DNA of 64,000 nucleotides from the NCBI RefSeq assembly GCF_042654605.1, contig NZ_JBHSGT010000025.1:1-64000 (forward strand), read 5' to 3'. The DNA is from Enterococcus_I eurekensis. Lineage in GTDB: Bacteria > Bacillota > Bacilli > Lactobacillales > Enterococcaceae. Position 1 is the stretch's first letter. Each line of letters starts with the position of its first letter. The notes beneath the pieces were generated by a model that worked only from the letters and a program-made list of their open reading frames with translations, searched no databases and was not told the DNA's origin. The translations under genes and the position numbers were made by a program. Shown in pieces: positions 1-7,966 of the stretch.

Positions 1-74
1 TAATGAAAATATTTTTATTTAGTTTTCAAGGAGCTTTATTTGCTTCTAAATATATAATACGAGGAGGAGAAGAA

Positions 75-1010
75 ATGGAGGAACGCACTTTTTTATTAGC
101 GAACCAAGCCCATGTTTTTTCCTTAATGAAAAAAAATGTTGAGCATGAGCGAATCGCTCATGCTTATCTTTTTGAAGGAGATACAGGGACAGGAAAACAT
201 CAAATGAGTCTTTGGCTAGCAAAACGTTTATTTTGTTTAGCTGTTAAAGACAATGACTGTTGCAATGAATGCGTGAACTGTAAGCGAATTGCGACTAATG
301 AGCATCCAAACGTTCAAATAATTGAACCAGACGGACAATCGATTAAAGTTGATCAAATTCGCCAATTACAAAAAGAGTTTGCCAAAAAAGGTTTTGAAAA
401 AGGCCGTCAAATTTTTATCATTCGTCAAGCTGACACGATGAATGTTAGTGCAGCCAATAGTCTCTTGAAATTTTTAGAAGAGCCAGAAGGTGAAATGTTA
501 GCCATTTTGGAAGTTGAAAGTCTCGGGAGGGTCTTACCAACGATTCAGTCAAGGTGTCAAATTATTCATTTTATCCCATTAAATAAAAAGGAATTGTCAA
601 AAAAAATCCAAGAATCGGGAATCTCTGAGAAAACTGCTCATCTCCTTGCAAGCCTTACAAATAGTTACGATAAAGCAGTTGAAATCTCACAAAATGAATG
701 GTTTAATGGTGCTAAGGATGTTATTGAAAAGTGGTTTCTTTATTTAAATAAAAAGGATCCACAAGCATTTATCTATGTTCAAAAAAATTTATTAAGCATC
801 GCAAAAGAAAAATCACAACAACAAATGATTTTAGCGATTCTTTTGTACTATTTTCAATTAGAAAGAGATCAAATGTTACAACATCAAGTATCGGGAAGCC
901 GTTTAAATGCAAATATTGAAAGGATTCTACAGAGCCAGCAAAAATTAGCGGCGAATGTCCCTTTTCAAGGAGTCGCAGAACAGCTTGCTTTACGTATACT
1001 TTTTAAGTAA
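75..1010 (+). CDS. holB: DNA polymerase III subunit delta' (clamp loader)
   Basis: Delta' subunit of the clamp loader, which with tau/gamma and delta loads the sliding clamp during replication. The 311-residue protein has a P-loop (GDTGTGKH, residues 35-42), a cysteine cluster at 54, 62, 63, 66 and 69 that includes the family's zinc site, and the SRC sensor motif at 159-161. The ATG at 75 is chosen because a strong GAGGAGGAGA site lies at 61-70; an upstream in-frame ATG at 3 lacks a good site and would add 24 atypical residues. It is followed by ricT and yabA, the same order as in Bacillus (holB-yaaT-yabA). Upstream neighbours, commonly tmk and yaaQ, lie outside the window. The family assignment is secure. 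Confidence 0.95.
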   Translation: MEERTFLLANQAHVFSLMKKNVEHERIAHAYLFEGDTGTGKHQMSLWLAKRLFCLAVKDNDCCNECVNCKRIATNEHPNVQIIEPDGQSIKVDQIRQLQKEFAKKGFEKGRQIFIIRQADTMNVSAANSLLKFLEEPEGEMLAILEVESLGRVLPTIQSRCQIIHFIPLNKKELSKKIQESGISEKTAHLLASLTNSYDKAVEISQNEWFNGAKDVIEKWFLYLNKKDPQAFIYVQKNLLSIAKEKSQQQMILAILLYYFQLERDQMLQHQVSGSRLNANIERILQSQQKLAANVPFQGVAEQLALRILFK

Positions 1011-1037
1011 GAGCTACAAGGAAGAGGAGGACAACCC

Positions 1038-1877
1038 ATGGTTGAAGTAATAGGCGTGCGTTATCGTCGTGCGGGACATATATATTATTTTTCTCCAGGT
1101 CAGACGAAATTTGCGTATGATGATTACGTATTAGTTGAGTCTCAACAAGCAAAATATATGGCCCAAGTTGCGATACCTAATAAAGAAATGGCCGCAGAGG
1201 ATCTCCCAGAAGATTTAAAACCGGTCTTACACCGAGCAACAGAAGCAGAAATTTTACAAGATCAACGCAACAAAGCAGATGCGAAAGAAGCGTTGATGCT
1301 TGCGAAAGAAAAAATTAGAAAACATGAACTACAAATGAAATTAGTTGATGTAGAATATACTTTTGACCGTAGTAAAATGATTTTTCAATTTACAGCAGAT
1401 GGTCGCATTGATTTTCGTGAATTAGTTAAAGATTTAGCCGGAGTATTTCGGACGCGGATTGAGTTACGCCAAATTGGCGTGCGCGATGAAGCGAAAATTT
1501 TAGGTGGAATCGGTCCTTGCGGGCGTCAGTTGTGCTGTTCAACTTTCCTTGGTGATTTTGTTCCTGTCTCGATTAAAATGGCCAAAGATCAAGGTTTATC
1601 ATTGAATCCAACTAAGATTTCAGGACTATGTGGACGCTTAATGTGTTGTTTAAAATACGAAAATGATGAATATGAAGCAGCGAAAAAAGAACTACCTGAT
1701 TATGGAACGGAAGTCATTACCCCAGATGGCAAAGGCCGTGTTGTTGGGCTGAATTTATTGAGTCGCGTCTTAAAAGTTCGCTTAGTTGGTAGAGCAGTCG
1801 CGGTTGATTATGATGCAGAAGAAGTTCAAAAAGTTCAAAAAGCAGCTAAAGCAGGTGGTAAACATGTCGATGGATAA
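1038..1877 (+). CDS. ricT: RicT/YaaT family PSP1-domain protein
   Basis: Member of the PSP1/YaaT family. In Bacillus RicT forms a complex with RicA and RicF that carries iron-sulfur clusters and affects RNase Y-dependent mRNA maturation. The 279-residue protein shows the two diagnostic cysteine clusters, CGRQLCC (Cys161, 166, 167) and CGRLMCC (Cys198, 203, 204). The start ATG at 1038 follows a GAAGAGGAGG site. It lies 27 bp after holB, and its 3' end overlaps yabA, indicating one transcription unit. RicA and RicF are not in this window, so the complex itself is inferred from the family. Confidence 0.93.
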   Translation: MVEVIGVRYRRAGHIYYFSPGQTKFAYDDYVLVESQQAKYMAQVAIPNKEMAAEDLPEDLKPVLHRATEAEILQDQRNKADAKEALMLAKEKIRKHELQMKLVDVEYTFDRSKMIFQFTADGRIDFRELVKDLAGVFRTRIELRQIGVRDEAKILGGIGPCGRQLCCSTFLGDFVPVSIKMAKDQGLSLNPTKISGLCGRLMCCLKYENDEYEAAKKELPDYGTEVITPDGKGRVVGLNLLSRVLKVRLVGRAVAVDYDAEEVQKVQKAAKAGGKHVDG

Positions 1878-2220
1878 ACGTTCGCTTTATGACGGTCTCG
1901 ATGAATTTGAAGGTGAATTACAAGGTTTACTTAAAAAATTAGCTGAAATGAAGTCGTCGTTACAAGAAGTTGTAGAAAAAAATACAACTTTAGAACTGGA
2001 AAATCAACGCTTACGTGAGCATTTGAGAGAGTTAAATCAGTCTTCTCAAAGTACAGGTGGTAAAATTAAACAAGAATTGTCACAATCGCGTTTAAATTTG
2101 GAAAAAATTTACGAAGAGGGTTTTCATGTCTGCTATGACCTATACGGCTCAAGACGCGAAAATGATGAACCATGTGCTTTTTGTTTAGAAGTTATCTATC
2201 GCGAAAGCGGCCTAGCATAA
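1864..2220 (+). CDS. yabA: Replication initiation control protein YabA
   Basis: Negative regulator of replication initiation that bridges DnaA and the DnaN clamp in Bacillus. The 118-residue protein has an N-terminal leucine-rich coiled-coil region (about 12-60) and a C-terminal zinc motif made of His88, Cys90, Cys104 and Cys107, both as in the family. The start is ATG 1864, preceded by AGGTGG and overlapping the ricT end by 14 bp; the ATG at 1870 (MDKRSLYDG) is an equally good alternative. An in-frame ATG at 1786 lies deep in ricT and is rejected. The overlap suggests translational coupling. Confidence 0.92.
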   Translation: MSMDKRSLYDGLDEFEGELQGLLKKLAEMKSSLQEVVEKNTTLELENQRLREHLRELNQSSQSTGGKIKQELSQSRLNLEKIYEEGFHVCYDLYGSRRENDEPCAFCLEVIYRESGLA

Positions 2221-2221
2221 A

Positions 2222-2325
2222 AGGTGCAATAAAATCTGCTTTGCTTCGAGTAATTGGAAGGAAATTTGAACAATCGACGGTTTATTCGATTGGAAGATTT
2301 TCTGAAATTACTGAGAAGCAGGATT
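2222..2325. repeat. Palindromic repeat, copy 1
   Basis: Copy 1 of a direct repeat whose first 89 bases recur 242 bp downstream with only a few changes. The unit is an imperfect palindrome: its left part (AATCTGCTT, GAGTAATT, CAATCGA) is matched in reverse complement by its right part (TCGATTGG, AATTACTGAG, AAGCAGGATT), giving a hairpin about 100 nt long around position 2278. The small open frame crossing it (2172-2366) has no ribosome site and is not credible. The family is not recognised. Confidence 0.75.
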
Positions 2326-2364
2326 TAATTGCCCGTTCAATTCAGGTGCGAGAAGTGGTGTGTT

Positions 2365-2439
2365 GACCTTCGAAACTGGAGAGGAAGCCACTCAATCGGC
2401 ATTTTCGATTGATGGATTGCTTGAAGTTTCGTAAAGGTC
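2365..2439. repeat. Imperfect inverted repeat between the two palindrome copies
   Basis: Left arm GACCTTCGAAACT (2365-2377) pairs with the reverse complement of AGTTTCGTAAAGGTC (2425-2439), with a second inner stem (CTCAATCG against CGATTGATGG) around an AT-rich loop near 2404. It sits between the two repeat copies, and an 18-base direct repeat (2332-2349 and 2452-2469, one mismatch) flanks it. It could be RNA structure in the yabA-rsmI readthrough transcript or a mobile-repeat scar. Confidence 0.65.
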
Positions 2440-2463
2440 AGCCGCTTCAAACCCGTTCAATCC

Positions 2464-2566
2464 AGGTGCAATAAAATCCGCTTTGCTTTGAGTAATTGGA
2501 AGGAAATTTGAACAATCGATGGTTTATTCGATTGGAATATTTTCTGAAATAATCGAAGAAGAGGGT
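2464..2566. repeat. Palindromic repeat, copy 2
   Basis: Second copy of the 2222 element, offset by 242 bp. The first 89 bases match copy 1 with a few substitutions; the outer right arm diverges more but still pairs partly with the left arm. It lies 75 bp upstream of rsmI. The reverse-strand open frame over it (2447-2653) is a shadow. Confidence 0.75.
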
Positions 2567-2590
2567 TGGAGTGCCTAAAAAATCAGATAT

Positions 2591-2627
2591 AAAAAAAGGG
2601 GCGTGGCGGATGCTATCGTCCCTTTTT
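2591..2627 (+). terminator. Hairpin with T tail just upstream of rsmI
   Basis: An A-rich left arm with GGGGCG is complementary, with one G-U pair, to CGTCCC followed by TTTTT. It looks like an intrinsic terminator ending the yabA unit, but its T tail runs directly into the rsmI ribosome site, so it may act as an attenuator or be read through. Confidence 0.55.
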
Positions 2628-2641
2628 AAGAGGTGAAAAAG

Positions 2642-3505
2642 ATGGATATTCAAATGAGTTTTAAAGGTGTCGAATCGGGGATTTTATACTTAGTACCGAC
2701 ACCGATTGGTAACTTAGAAGATATGACGTTTCGTAGTGTTAGGATATTAAAAGAAGTTGATTTGATTGCAAGTGAGGATACGCGTAATACACAAAAATTA
2801 TTGAATCATTTTGAAATTACGACACCGCAACGAAGCTTTCACGAACACAATTACAAAGAACGGATTCCACAATTAATTGAATTGCTGCAAGAAGGGACGT
2901 CAATTGCTCAAGTGAGTGATGCGGGAATGCCTTCAATTAGCGATCCTGGACATGAGTTGGTCGTGGCTTGTATTGCAGCCAAAATTAAAGTTGTGGCTCT
3001 ACCTGGACCGACAGCGGGTTTGACAGCTTTAATCGCATCTGGTTTAACGCCACAACCCAATTACTTCTATGGATTTTTACCACGTAAGAAAAAAGAGCAA
3101 CTAGAAGTCTTGAACCAGTTTAAGCAAGAAAAAGCGACAGTCATTTATTATGAATCGCCACATCGTATTCAAAAAACGGTTCAAGTTATGATGGAAGTTT
3201 TTGGTGAAACACGTCAAGCAGTTGTTTGTCGCGAGCTAACCAAGCTTCATGAAGAGTATTTAAGAGGGACTCTTGGAGAATTGAATGCCTACTTAAAGGA
3301 ACACACGATTAAAGGTGAATGTTGCTTGATGGTAGAAGGTGCAACGGAAATTGTTGAGGAAATGATTGATACTCGTAGTTTGAAAGAACAAGTTGAAGCG
3401 TTAATCGCTCAAGGCTTAAAACCCAATGATAGTATTAAAGAAGTTGCTAAACGTAATCAATTGAAGAAACAGGCCGTGTATAATGAATACCATGAAATAG
3501 ATTAA
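2642..3505 (+). CDS. rsmI: 16S rRNA (cytidine-1402 2'-O) methyltransferase RsmI
   Basis: SAM-dependent methyltransferase of the tetrapyrrole methylase fold that modifies C1402 in the ribosomal decoding centre. The 287-residue protein carries the family signatures PTPIGNLEDMTFR near the N-terminus, EDTR, SDAGMPSISDPG around residue 98 and YYESPHR. Start ATG 2642 lies six bases after AGAGGTG; the GTG at 2633 is part of that ribosome site and is rejected. The position after holB-ricT-yabA matches Bacillus order, though a palindromic block of about 420 bp separates it from yabA here. Confidence 0.95.
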   Translation: MDIQMSFKGVESGILYLVPTPIGNLEDMTFRSVRILKEVDLIASEDTRNTQKLLNHFEITTPQRSFHEHNYKERIPQLIELLQEGTSIAQVSDAGMPSISDPGHELVVACIAAKIKVVALPGPTAGLTALIASGLTPQPNYFYGFLPRKKKEQLEVLNQFKQEKATVIYYESPHRIQKTVQVMMEVFGETRQAVVCRELTKLHEEYLRGTLGELNAYLKEHTIKGECCLMVEGATEIVEEMIDTRSLKEQVEALIAQGLKPNDSIKEVAKRNQLKKQAVYNEYHEID

Positions 3506-3558
3506 AATCGGGCATAGCTTCATTGATTATTGTGAAAAGTTAAAATAGTGATTTGAGT

Positions 3559-3589
3559 CGGTCGAGATTTTTTCTCTACCGATTTTTTT
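3559..3589 (+). terminator. Intrinsic terminator after rsmI
   Basis: Stem CGGTCGAGA/TCTCTACCG with a T-rich loop followed by seven T residues, 54 bp after the rsmI stop. Confidence 0.85.
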
Positions 3590-3642
3590 ATAGTGGATAC
3601 TTTTTTATTCATCGACTAAGACTCAACTTGGGATTCTTTATA

Positions 3643-3672
3643 TTGCATGAGAACGTTTGTTTGTATTATAAT
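3643..3672 (+). promoter_or_regulatory. dinB promoter with an embedded LexA-like SOS box
   Basis: A -35 TTGCAT (3643-3648) and -10 TATAAT (3667-3672) are 18 bp apart. The spacer holds GAACGTTTGTTTG (3651-3663), which matches the Gram-positive LexA half-site pattern GAAC-N4-GTTC with one change in the right arm. This placement would let LexA block RNA polymerase. LexA control is inferred from the motif and the dinB target. Confidence 0.7.
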
Positions 3673-3690
3673 AGTGCTGAGGTGAGGTAA

Positions 3691-4800
3691 ATGGAGCTAG
3701 CATTTCCTTTGAAAAATGATTTATCCCGAAAAATAATACATATTGATATGGATGCTTTTTTTGCCTCGGTTGAAGAAAGAGATAATCCCGAGCTTGCGAC
3801 TAAGCCTTTAGTCATTGCACGTCATCCAAATGATACAAAGGGGCGAGGGGTTGTAACAACCGCAAATTATATTGCTCGCCAGTATGGGATTCACTCAGCG
3901 ATGAGTTCACAAAAAGCCTATGAATTGTGTCCACATGCGGTATTTTTACCAGGAAGTTATGAGAAGTATCGGACAATTTCAGATGCAGTTCGTGAAATTT
4001 TTCAGCGTTATACGGATTTAATTGAACCTGTTTCGATTGATGAAGCGTATCTCGATGTGACGGTCAATAAAATTAATAGTACTTCAGCAATTAAAGTTGC
4101 TAAACTCATTCAGCAAGATATTTGGCGAGAATTACACTTAACGTGTTCAGCTGGTGTCAGTTATAATAAATTTTTAGCAAAACTTGCTTCAGATTTTCAA
4201 AAACCAAAAGGCTTAACGGTCGTTACACCAGAAGATGCCCATGATTTTCTGATGCCGTTAGCAATCGAGAAGTTTCATGGGATTGGGAAAAAAACGGTGC
4301 CGATTATGCATGAACTGGGGATTTTTACAGGTGCTGATTTGTACGAAATGAAAGAAATGGATATGATTCGTCAATTTGGTAAGCGAGGTTACTCGCTTTA
4401 TCGCAAGGTTCGAGGAATTCATAATGCACCTGTCGTAACAACAAGGGAACGAAAATCAATTGGAAAAGAGCATACGTATGGAACCGCTCTAGTTACGGAA
4501 GAAGCTGTGTTACGACAATTACGTCAATTATCAGAAGAAGTTGAACGTGCGCTTTCCCGTCATCAAAAACATGGACAGACAATTGTCTTAAAAGTACGGT
4601 ATGATGATTTTCAAACCATTACCAAGCGTGTAACATTACGTGACTATATTCGTTATAAAGAAGATATTTTTTCACAGATTACGTTAATTTGGGAAAATTT
4701 AGCCAGTTCTGATAAGGGAATCCGTTTATTAGGTATTACTTTGACAAATCTTGATCCAGTAACCTATGAAAATATCGTGTTACCATTATGGGAAAAGTAA
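3691..4800 (+). CDS. dinB: DNA polymerase IV (Y-family translesion polymerase)
   Basis: Error-prone Y-family polymerase for lesion bypass. The 369-residue protein contains the catalytic IDMDAFFASVEERDNP block (Asp19) and SIDEAYLDV (Asp117, Glu118), then thumb, helix-hairpin-helix (HGIGKKT) and little-finger regions of normal length. No clear C-terminal clamp-binding peptide was identified. Start ATG 3691 follows GAGGTGAGG. It is a single-gene unit between two terminators and has its own promoter with a LexA-like box, consistent with DNA-damage induction. Confidence 0.95.
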   Translation: MELAFPLKNDLSRKIIHIDMDAFFASVEERDNPELATKPLVIARHPNDTKGRGVVTTANYIARQYGIHSAMSSQKAYELCPHAVFLPGSYEKYRTISDAVREIFQRYTDLIEPVSIDEAYLDVTVNKINSTSAIKVAKLIQQDIWRELHLTCSAGVSYNKFLAKLASDFQKPKGLTVVTPEDAHDFLMPLAIEKFHGIGKKTVPIMHELGIFTGADLYEMKEMDMIRQFGKRGYSLYRKVRGIHNAPVVTTRERKSIGKEHTYGTALVTEEAVLRQLRQLSEEVERALSRHQKHGQTIVLKVRYDDFQTITKRVTLRDYIRYKEDIFSQITLIWENLASSDKGIRLLGITLTNLDPVTYENIVLPLWEK

Positions 4801-4831
4801 GTTTAGTGATATTTAAAATAAGACAAAGAAA

Positions 4832-4868
4832 TCCCGAGCAAATGATTTAATATTTGCTCGAGATTTTT
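4832..4868. terminator. Terminator between convergent dinB and nrdG
   Basis: Perfect 9-bp stem CGAGCAAAT/ATTTGCTCG with an 8-base AT loop, followed by ATTTTT on the plus strand. On the minus strand the tail is a weaker run of T residues broken by other bases, so it may serve both genes. Confidence 0.8.
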
Positions 4869-4871
4869 GGT

Positions 4872-5468
4872 TTAAATGGATTTTTTTATTTGTTCAAATT
4901 TTTGTTCGCCGTCGACGCATTTATCCCAAACAATCGCTTGTTTTGCTACGAGAGATTTTTTGACATCGATAATGCGTTGGTTGCTACTGCCTCGAAATTG
5001 CAAGTTTAGATTTTTCTTACTTAGCTCAAAGCGACCATCAACTAAAATATCAATTTTACTAAGTAATTCAAGTTTATCTTCGGTTTCTAAGAGTAATTCT
5101 TCAAAAGTATAACCCGACCAACTCCAAATGTCTTTTGTATCCCCAAATATTGCATGAACTTGATCGACAATTCGTAAACAAACTTCTGTATTTAAAAATG
5201 GTTCGCCACCTAATAAAGTTAAACCTTGGACAAAAGGATGGGCGAGGTCTTCGATAATTTTGTTTTCGAGTTCTTGGGAATAGGGAACACCATAGCGAAA
5301 ATTTTGAACGGCCTTATTAAAGCAGCCTTCGCAAGCGAAAAGGCACCCACTGACATACAAACTATTTCGCACACCTTCGCCATCAACGAAGTTAAAAGCT
5401 TTATAGTCGGCGACATGATTTTGGCTATAGTTTTTTGCAGACCATTCTTTTGGTTTTGGGTTTCTCAC
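4872..5468 (-). CDS. nrdG: Anaerobic ribonucleotide reductase activating protein
   Basis: Radical SAM activase that installs the glycyl radical on NrdD. The 198-residue protein has the CxxxCxxC cluster motif at Cys42, Cys46 and Cys49, preceded by DGEGVRNSLYVSGC and followed by a GGEPF motif, as in NrdG. Start ATG 5468 is preceded by an AGGAGCGATTCC site. It lies 15 bp after nrdD and is surely cotranscribed with it under NrdR boxes upstream of nrdD. Confidence 0.95.
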   Translation of the reverse strand: MRNPKPKEWSAKNYSQNHVADYKAFNFVDGEGVRNSLYVSGCLFACEGCFNKAVQNFRYGVPYSQELENKIIEDLAHPFVQGLTLLGGEPFLNTEVCLRIVDQVHAIFGDTKDIWSWSGYTFEELLLETEDKLELLSKIDILVDGRFELSKKNLNLQFRGSSNQRIIDVKKSLVAKQAIVWDKCVDGEQKFEQIKKSI

Positions 5469-5483
5469 TTGGAATCGCTCCTT

Positions 5484-7676
5484 TTATTTCATATGTTTAA
5501 CACGGGCAGAAATTTCTTTATGACGTCCATGGACCATTGGACGAGCTTGTGGATTGCCTAAGTAACCACAAGTACGTTTAACAACGTCGCAAGTTTTAGG
5601 ATCATTGTTGCCGCATTGTGGACATTCAAATCCACGCTCGGTTGGATTGAAATCACCTTCGTATCCACATTCATAACAGTGGTCAATCGGTGTATTTGTA
5701 CCTAAGTAACCGACACGGTCATAAGAATAATCCCAGACAGCTTCAAGAGCTTTCGGGTTTTGTTGTAGAACAGGGTACTCACAATAGTGAATAAAACCAC
5801 CAGAGCAATACTCAGGGTAATCTTTTTCGAAATCAAGTTTTTCGAATGGTGTTGGATTTTTACGAACATCATAATGGAAACTATTTGTGTAATAATCTTT
5901 ATCGGTAATATTTTCGACAATACCGAATTTTTCTGTATCTAAACGGCAGAAGCGGTCGGTTAAACTTTCACTTGGTGTTGAGTAAACGCTAAAGTGGTAA
6001 CCATATTCATTTGACCAATCATCAACGTGCGCTTTTAAAGTTTTTAAGATAGATAAAGTAAAGTCTTTGGCTGTGGGATTATTTTCCCATGCACCGCCAA
6101 AGAAAGCTGCAGCAACTTCATAAAGACCGATATAGCCAAGCGAAATTGTTGCCCGACGATTATTAAACAATCGGTCAACTTCTTCGTTACGTTTTAAACG
6201 TTCACCAAAGGCACCATACATATACAAAATTGGAGCATTCGCTGGACTAGCTTCCTTACAGCGATTGATCCGGTAAACGAGGGCGTCTTTGACAATGCTT
6301 AAGCGTTCTTCTAAAAGGCTCCAAAACCGCTCTGGATTTCCATTTGACTCTAAAGCAACACGCGGTAAATTTAATGTGACAACACCTAAGTTCATACGTC
6401 CAACGTTGACTTCTTTGCCATTTGCATCTTTCCAGCCTTGTAGGAACGAGCGACAACCCATTGGTGTTTTAAAACTACCTGTCAATTCAACGATTTTATC
6501 GTAGTTCAAGACATCGGGATACATCCGTTTTGTTGCGCATTCTAATGCCAATTGTTTAATATCGTAGTTTGGATCTTCCGGATTGGCATTAACGCCACGT
6601 TTCATTGAGAAGATTAATTTAGGGAAAATCGCTGTGCGACCTTCTTTACCGAGACCTTTAATCCGATTTTGTAAGATTGCACGTTGAATTTCACGTTCAA
6701 ACCAATTTGTACCTAATCCAAAACCAAGGGAGGTAAAGGGAGTTTGACCATTAGACGTGAATAAGGTATTGATTTCATATTCTAAGCTTTGCATTGCATC
6801 ATAAATATTTTTACGTGTTTGCATGTAAGCATATTCTTCTTGACGTTTAGCACCTTCAATCCACTCTTTAGCATCAGCTAAATGTTTTTCAAAATTCAAT
6901 TTAGCAAAAGGAGCTAAGAGTTCATCAATCCGATCAGCGGAACAACCACCGTATTGACTAGAAGCGACGTTAGCGATGATCTGTGAAATTTGAGCCGTTG
7001 CTGTTTGAATTGATTTTGGTGACTCAACATCGGCATTACCAATTTTAAATCCATTATTTAACATGCTATTGAAATCAATTAAGCAACAATTTGTCATTGG
7101 TGCGTATGGATGGTAATCTAAGTCATGGTAATGAATGTCACCTTTTTGATGAGCATTAGCAACATGAGGCGGTAACATTTTAAGACCAATTGATTTTCCG
7201 ACAATACCAGCAGTCAAATCGCGTTGTGTATTAAAGACATCGCTATCTTTATTGGCGTTTTCATTGACGATTTGTTGGTCCTTACTCATTAGTTTTTCGA
7301 TTGTAAAATTAATATCGGTTGCTTTACTTCTTTCAAAGTCACGACGTGTACGGTAATGAATGTATTGTTCCGCTAAAGCATACTCACTATTTTCAAGCAA
7401 AATATGTTCGACAATATTTTGGATTTCATAGATTTTAATATTTTCAGTAAAACGGTGGACGATTTCTAAATCAATTTTTTCAACCATTTTTAAAATTTGT
7501 TCATGATCAAGGGGCGAAAGCTCACCAGAAATTTGTTTTTTTGCTTTGACAAGGGCATCATAAATTTTTTGATCATCAAAATCGACTGAACGGCCATCAC
7601 GCTTGATAATTTTCATACTTGATAGGCTAGGATGGAACGAAACAATTTGTTCACTTTTTCTCTTTGTGTTCATCAT
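5484..7676 (-). CDS. nrdD: Anaerobic ribonucleoside-triphosphate reductase
   Basis: Class III ribonucleotide reductase making dNTPs without oxygen. The 730-residue protein has an N-terminal ATP-cone (KIIKRDGRSVDFDDQKI), a large barrel core, two C-terminal CxxC zinc pairs (Cys667/670 and 685/688) and the glycyl-radical site RTCGYL with Gly704. Start ATG 7676 is nine bases after AAGGAG; a TTG at 7685 is too close to that site. It pairs with nrdG as an operon. Two NrdR boxes and a promoter lie just upstream, so repression by the dATP/ATP-sensing NrdR is likely; nrdR itself is not in the window. Confidence 0.96.
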   Translation of the reverse strand: MMNTKRKSEQIVSFHPSLSSMKIIKRDGRSVDFDDQKIYDALVKAKKQISGELSPLDHEQILKMVEKIDLEIVHRFTENIKIYEIQNIVEHILLENSEYALAEQYIHYRTRRDFERSKATDINFTIEKLMSKDQQIVNENANKDSDVFNTQRDLTAGIVGKSIGLKMLPPHVANAHQKGDIHYHDLDYHPYAPMTNCCLIDFNSMLNNGFKIGNADVESPKSIQTATAQISQIIANVASSQYGGCSADRIDELLAPFAKLNFEKHLADAKEWIEGAKRQEEYAYMQTRKNIYDAMQSLEYEINTLFTSNGQTPFTSLGFGLGTNWFEREIQRAILQNRIKGLGKEGRTAIFPKLIFSMKRGVNANPEDPNYDIKQLALECATKRMYPDVLNYDKIVELTGSFKTPMGCRSFLQGWKDANGKEVNVGRMNLGVVTLNLPRVALESNGNPERFWSLLEERLSIVKDALVYRINRCKEASPANAPILYMYGAFGERLKRNEEVDRLFNNRRATISLGYIGLYEVAAAFFGGAWENNPTAKDFTLSILKTLKAHVDDWSNEYGYHFSVYSTPSESLTDRFCRLDTEKFGIVENITDKDYYTNSFHYDVRKNPTPFEKLDFEKDYPEYCSGGFIHYCEYPVLQQNPKALEAVWDYSYDRVGYLGTNTPIDHCYECGYEGDFNPTERGFECPQCGNNDPKTCDVVKRTCGYLGNPQARPMVHGRHKEISARVKHMK

Positions 7677-7706
7677 TATTACCAACTCCTTAAATTCTTC
7701 TTATTT

Positions 7707-7735
7707 ATCATAATCTAAAATAAGAGGAGAAGCAA
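7707..7735 (-). promoter_or_regulatory. nrdD promoter
   Basis: On the minus strand a -35 TTGCTT (7735-7730) and -10 TATGAT (7712-7707) are separated by exactly 17 bp. The -35 overlaps the first NrdR box, giving a simple route for repression. Confidence 0.7.
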
Positions 7736-7748
7736 CTATATATAGTGT
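7733..7748. promoter_or_regulatory. NrdR box 1
   Basis: CAACTATATATAGTGT matches the 16-bp palindromic NrdR consensus ACACTATATATAGTGT except at its left end. It overlaps the nrdD -35 element. Confidence 0.85.
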
Positions 7749-7753
7749 CTTTT

Positions 7754-7775
7754 CCAAGTCTTTAAAAAGACTTGG
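7754..7775. repeat. 22-bp palindrome between the NrdR boxes
   Basis: CCAAGTCTTT and AAAGACTTGG are perfect complements around a two-base centre. It fills the gap between the two NrdR boxes and touches the second. It could be a separate operator or a cruciform or spacer element. Confidence 0.8.
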
Positions 7776-7790
7776 CACTATATGTAGTGT
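7775..7790. promoter_or_regulatory. NrdR box 2
   Basis: GCACTATATGTAGTGT is a near-consensus NrdR box whose start is 42 bp from box 1, close to four helical turns, so both boxes face the same side of the DNA. NrdR is known to bind such pairs cooperatively, usually with about three turns between them. Confidence 0.85.
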
Positions 7791-7921
7791 TTATGCAATG
7801 TTGATTAATAATAGAAGTCAATGAAAATAAGCTTTTATCGTCGTTTTCAATTACACAAAGTGAATATAAAATCTTTGTGATGAATAATTTAAACAAGAAA
7901 CCCCAAATTCAAGAGAACTAG

Positions 7922-7930
7922 TGCTATAAT
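7922..7930 (+). promoter_or_regulatory. Extended -10 promoter of the M42 peptidase gene
   Basis: TGCTATAAT is a perfect -10 with a TGn extension 37 bp before the start codon. No good -35 is seen, which is typical of extended -10 promoters. Confidence 0.55.
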
Positions 7931-7966
7931 TAAGAAGTAGATGATAATAAAGGAGTGTTCAAACGA

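Noticed and set aside
2222..2566. CRISPR array.
   Set aside because: Only two copies of a long palindromic unit are present, with no short regular spacers and no cas genes.
2172..2653. Open frames 2172-2366 (+) and 2447-2653 (-) between yabA and rsmI.
   Set aside because: They lie in palindromic repeats, lack ribosome sites and have no protein-like composition.
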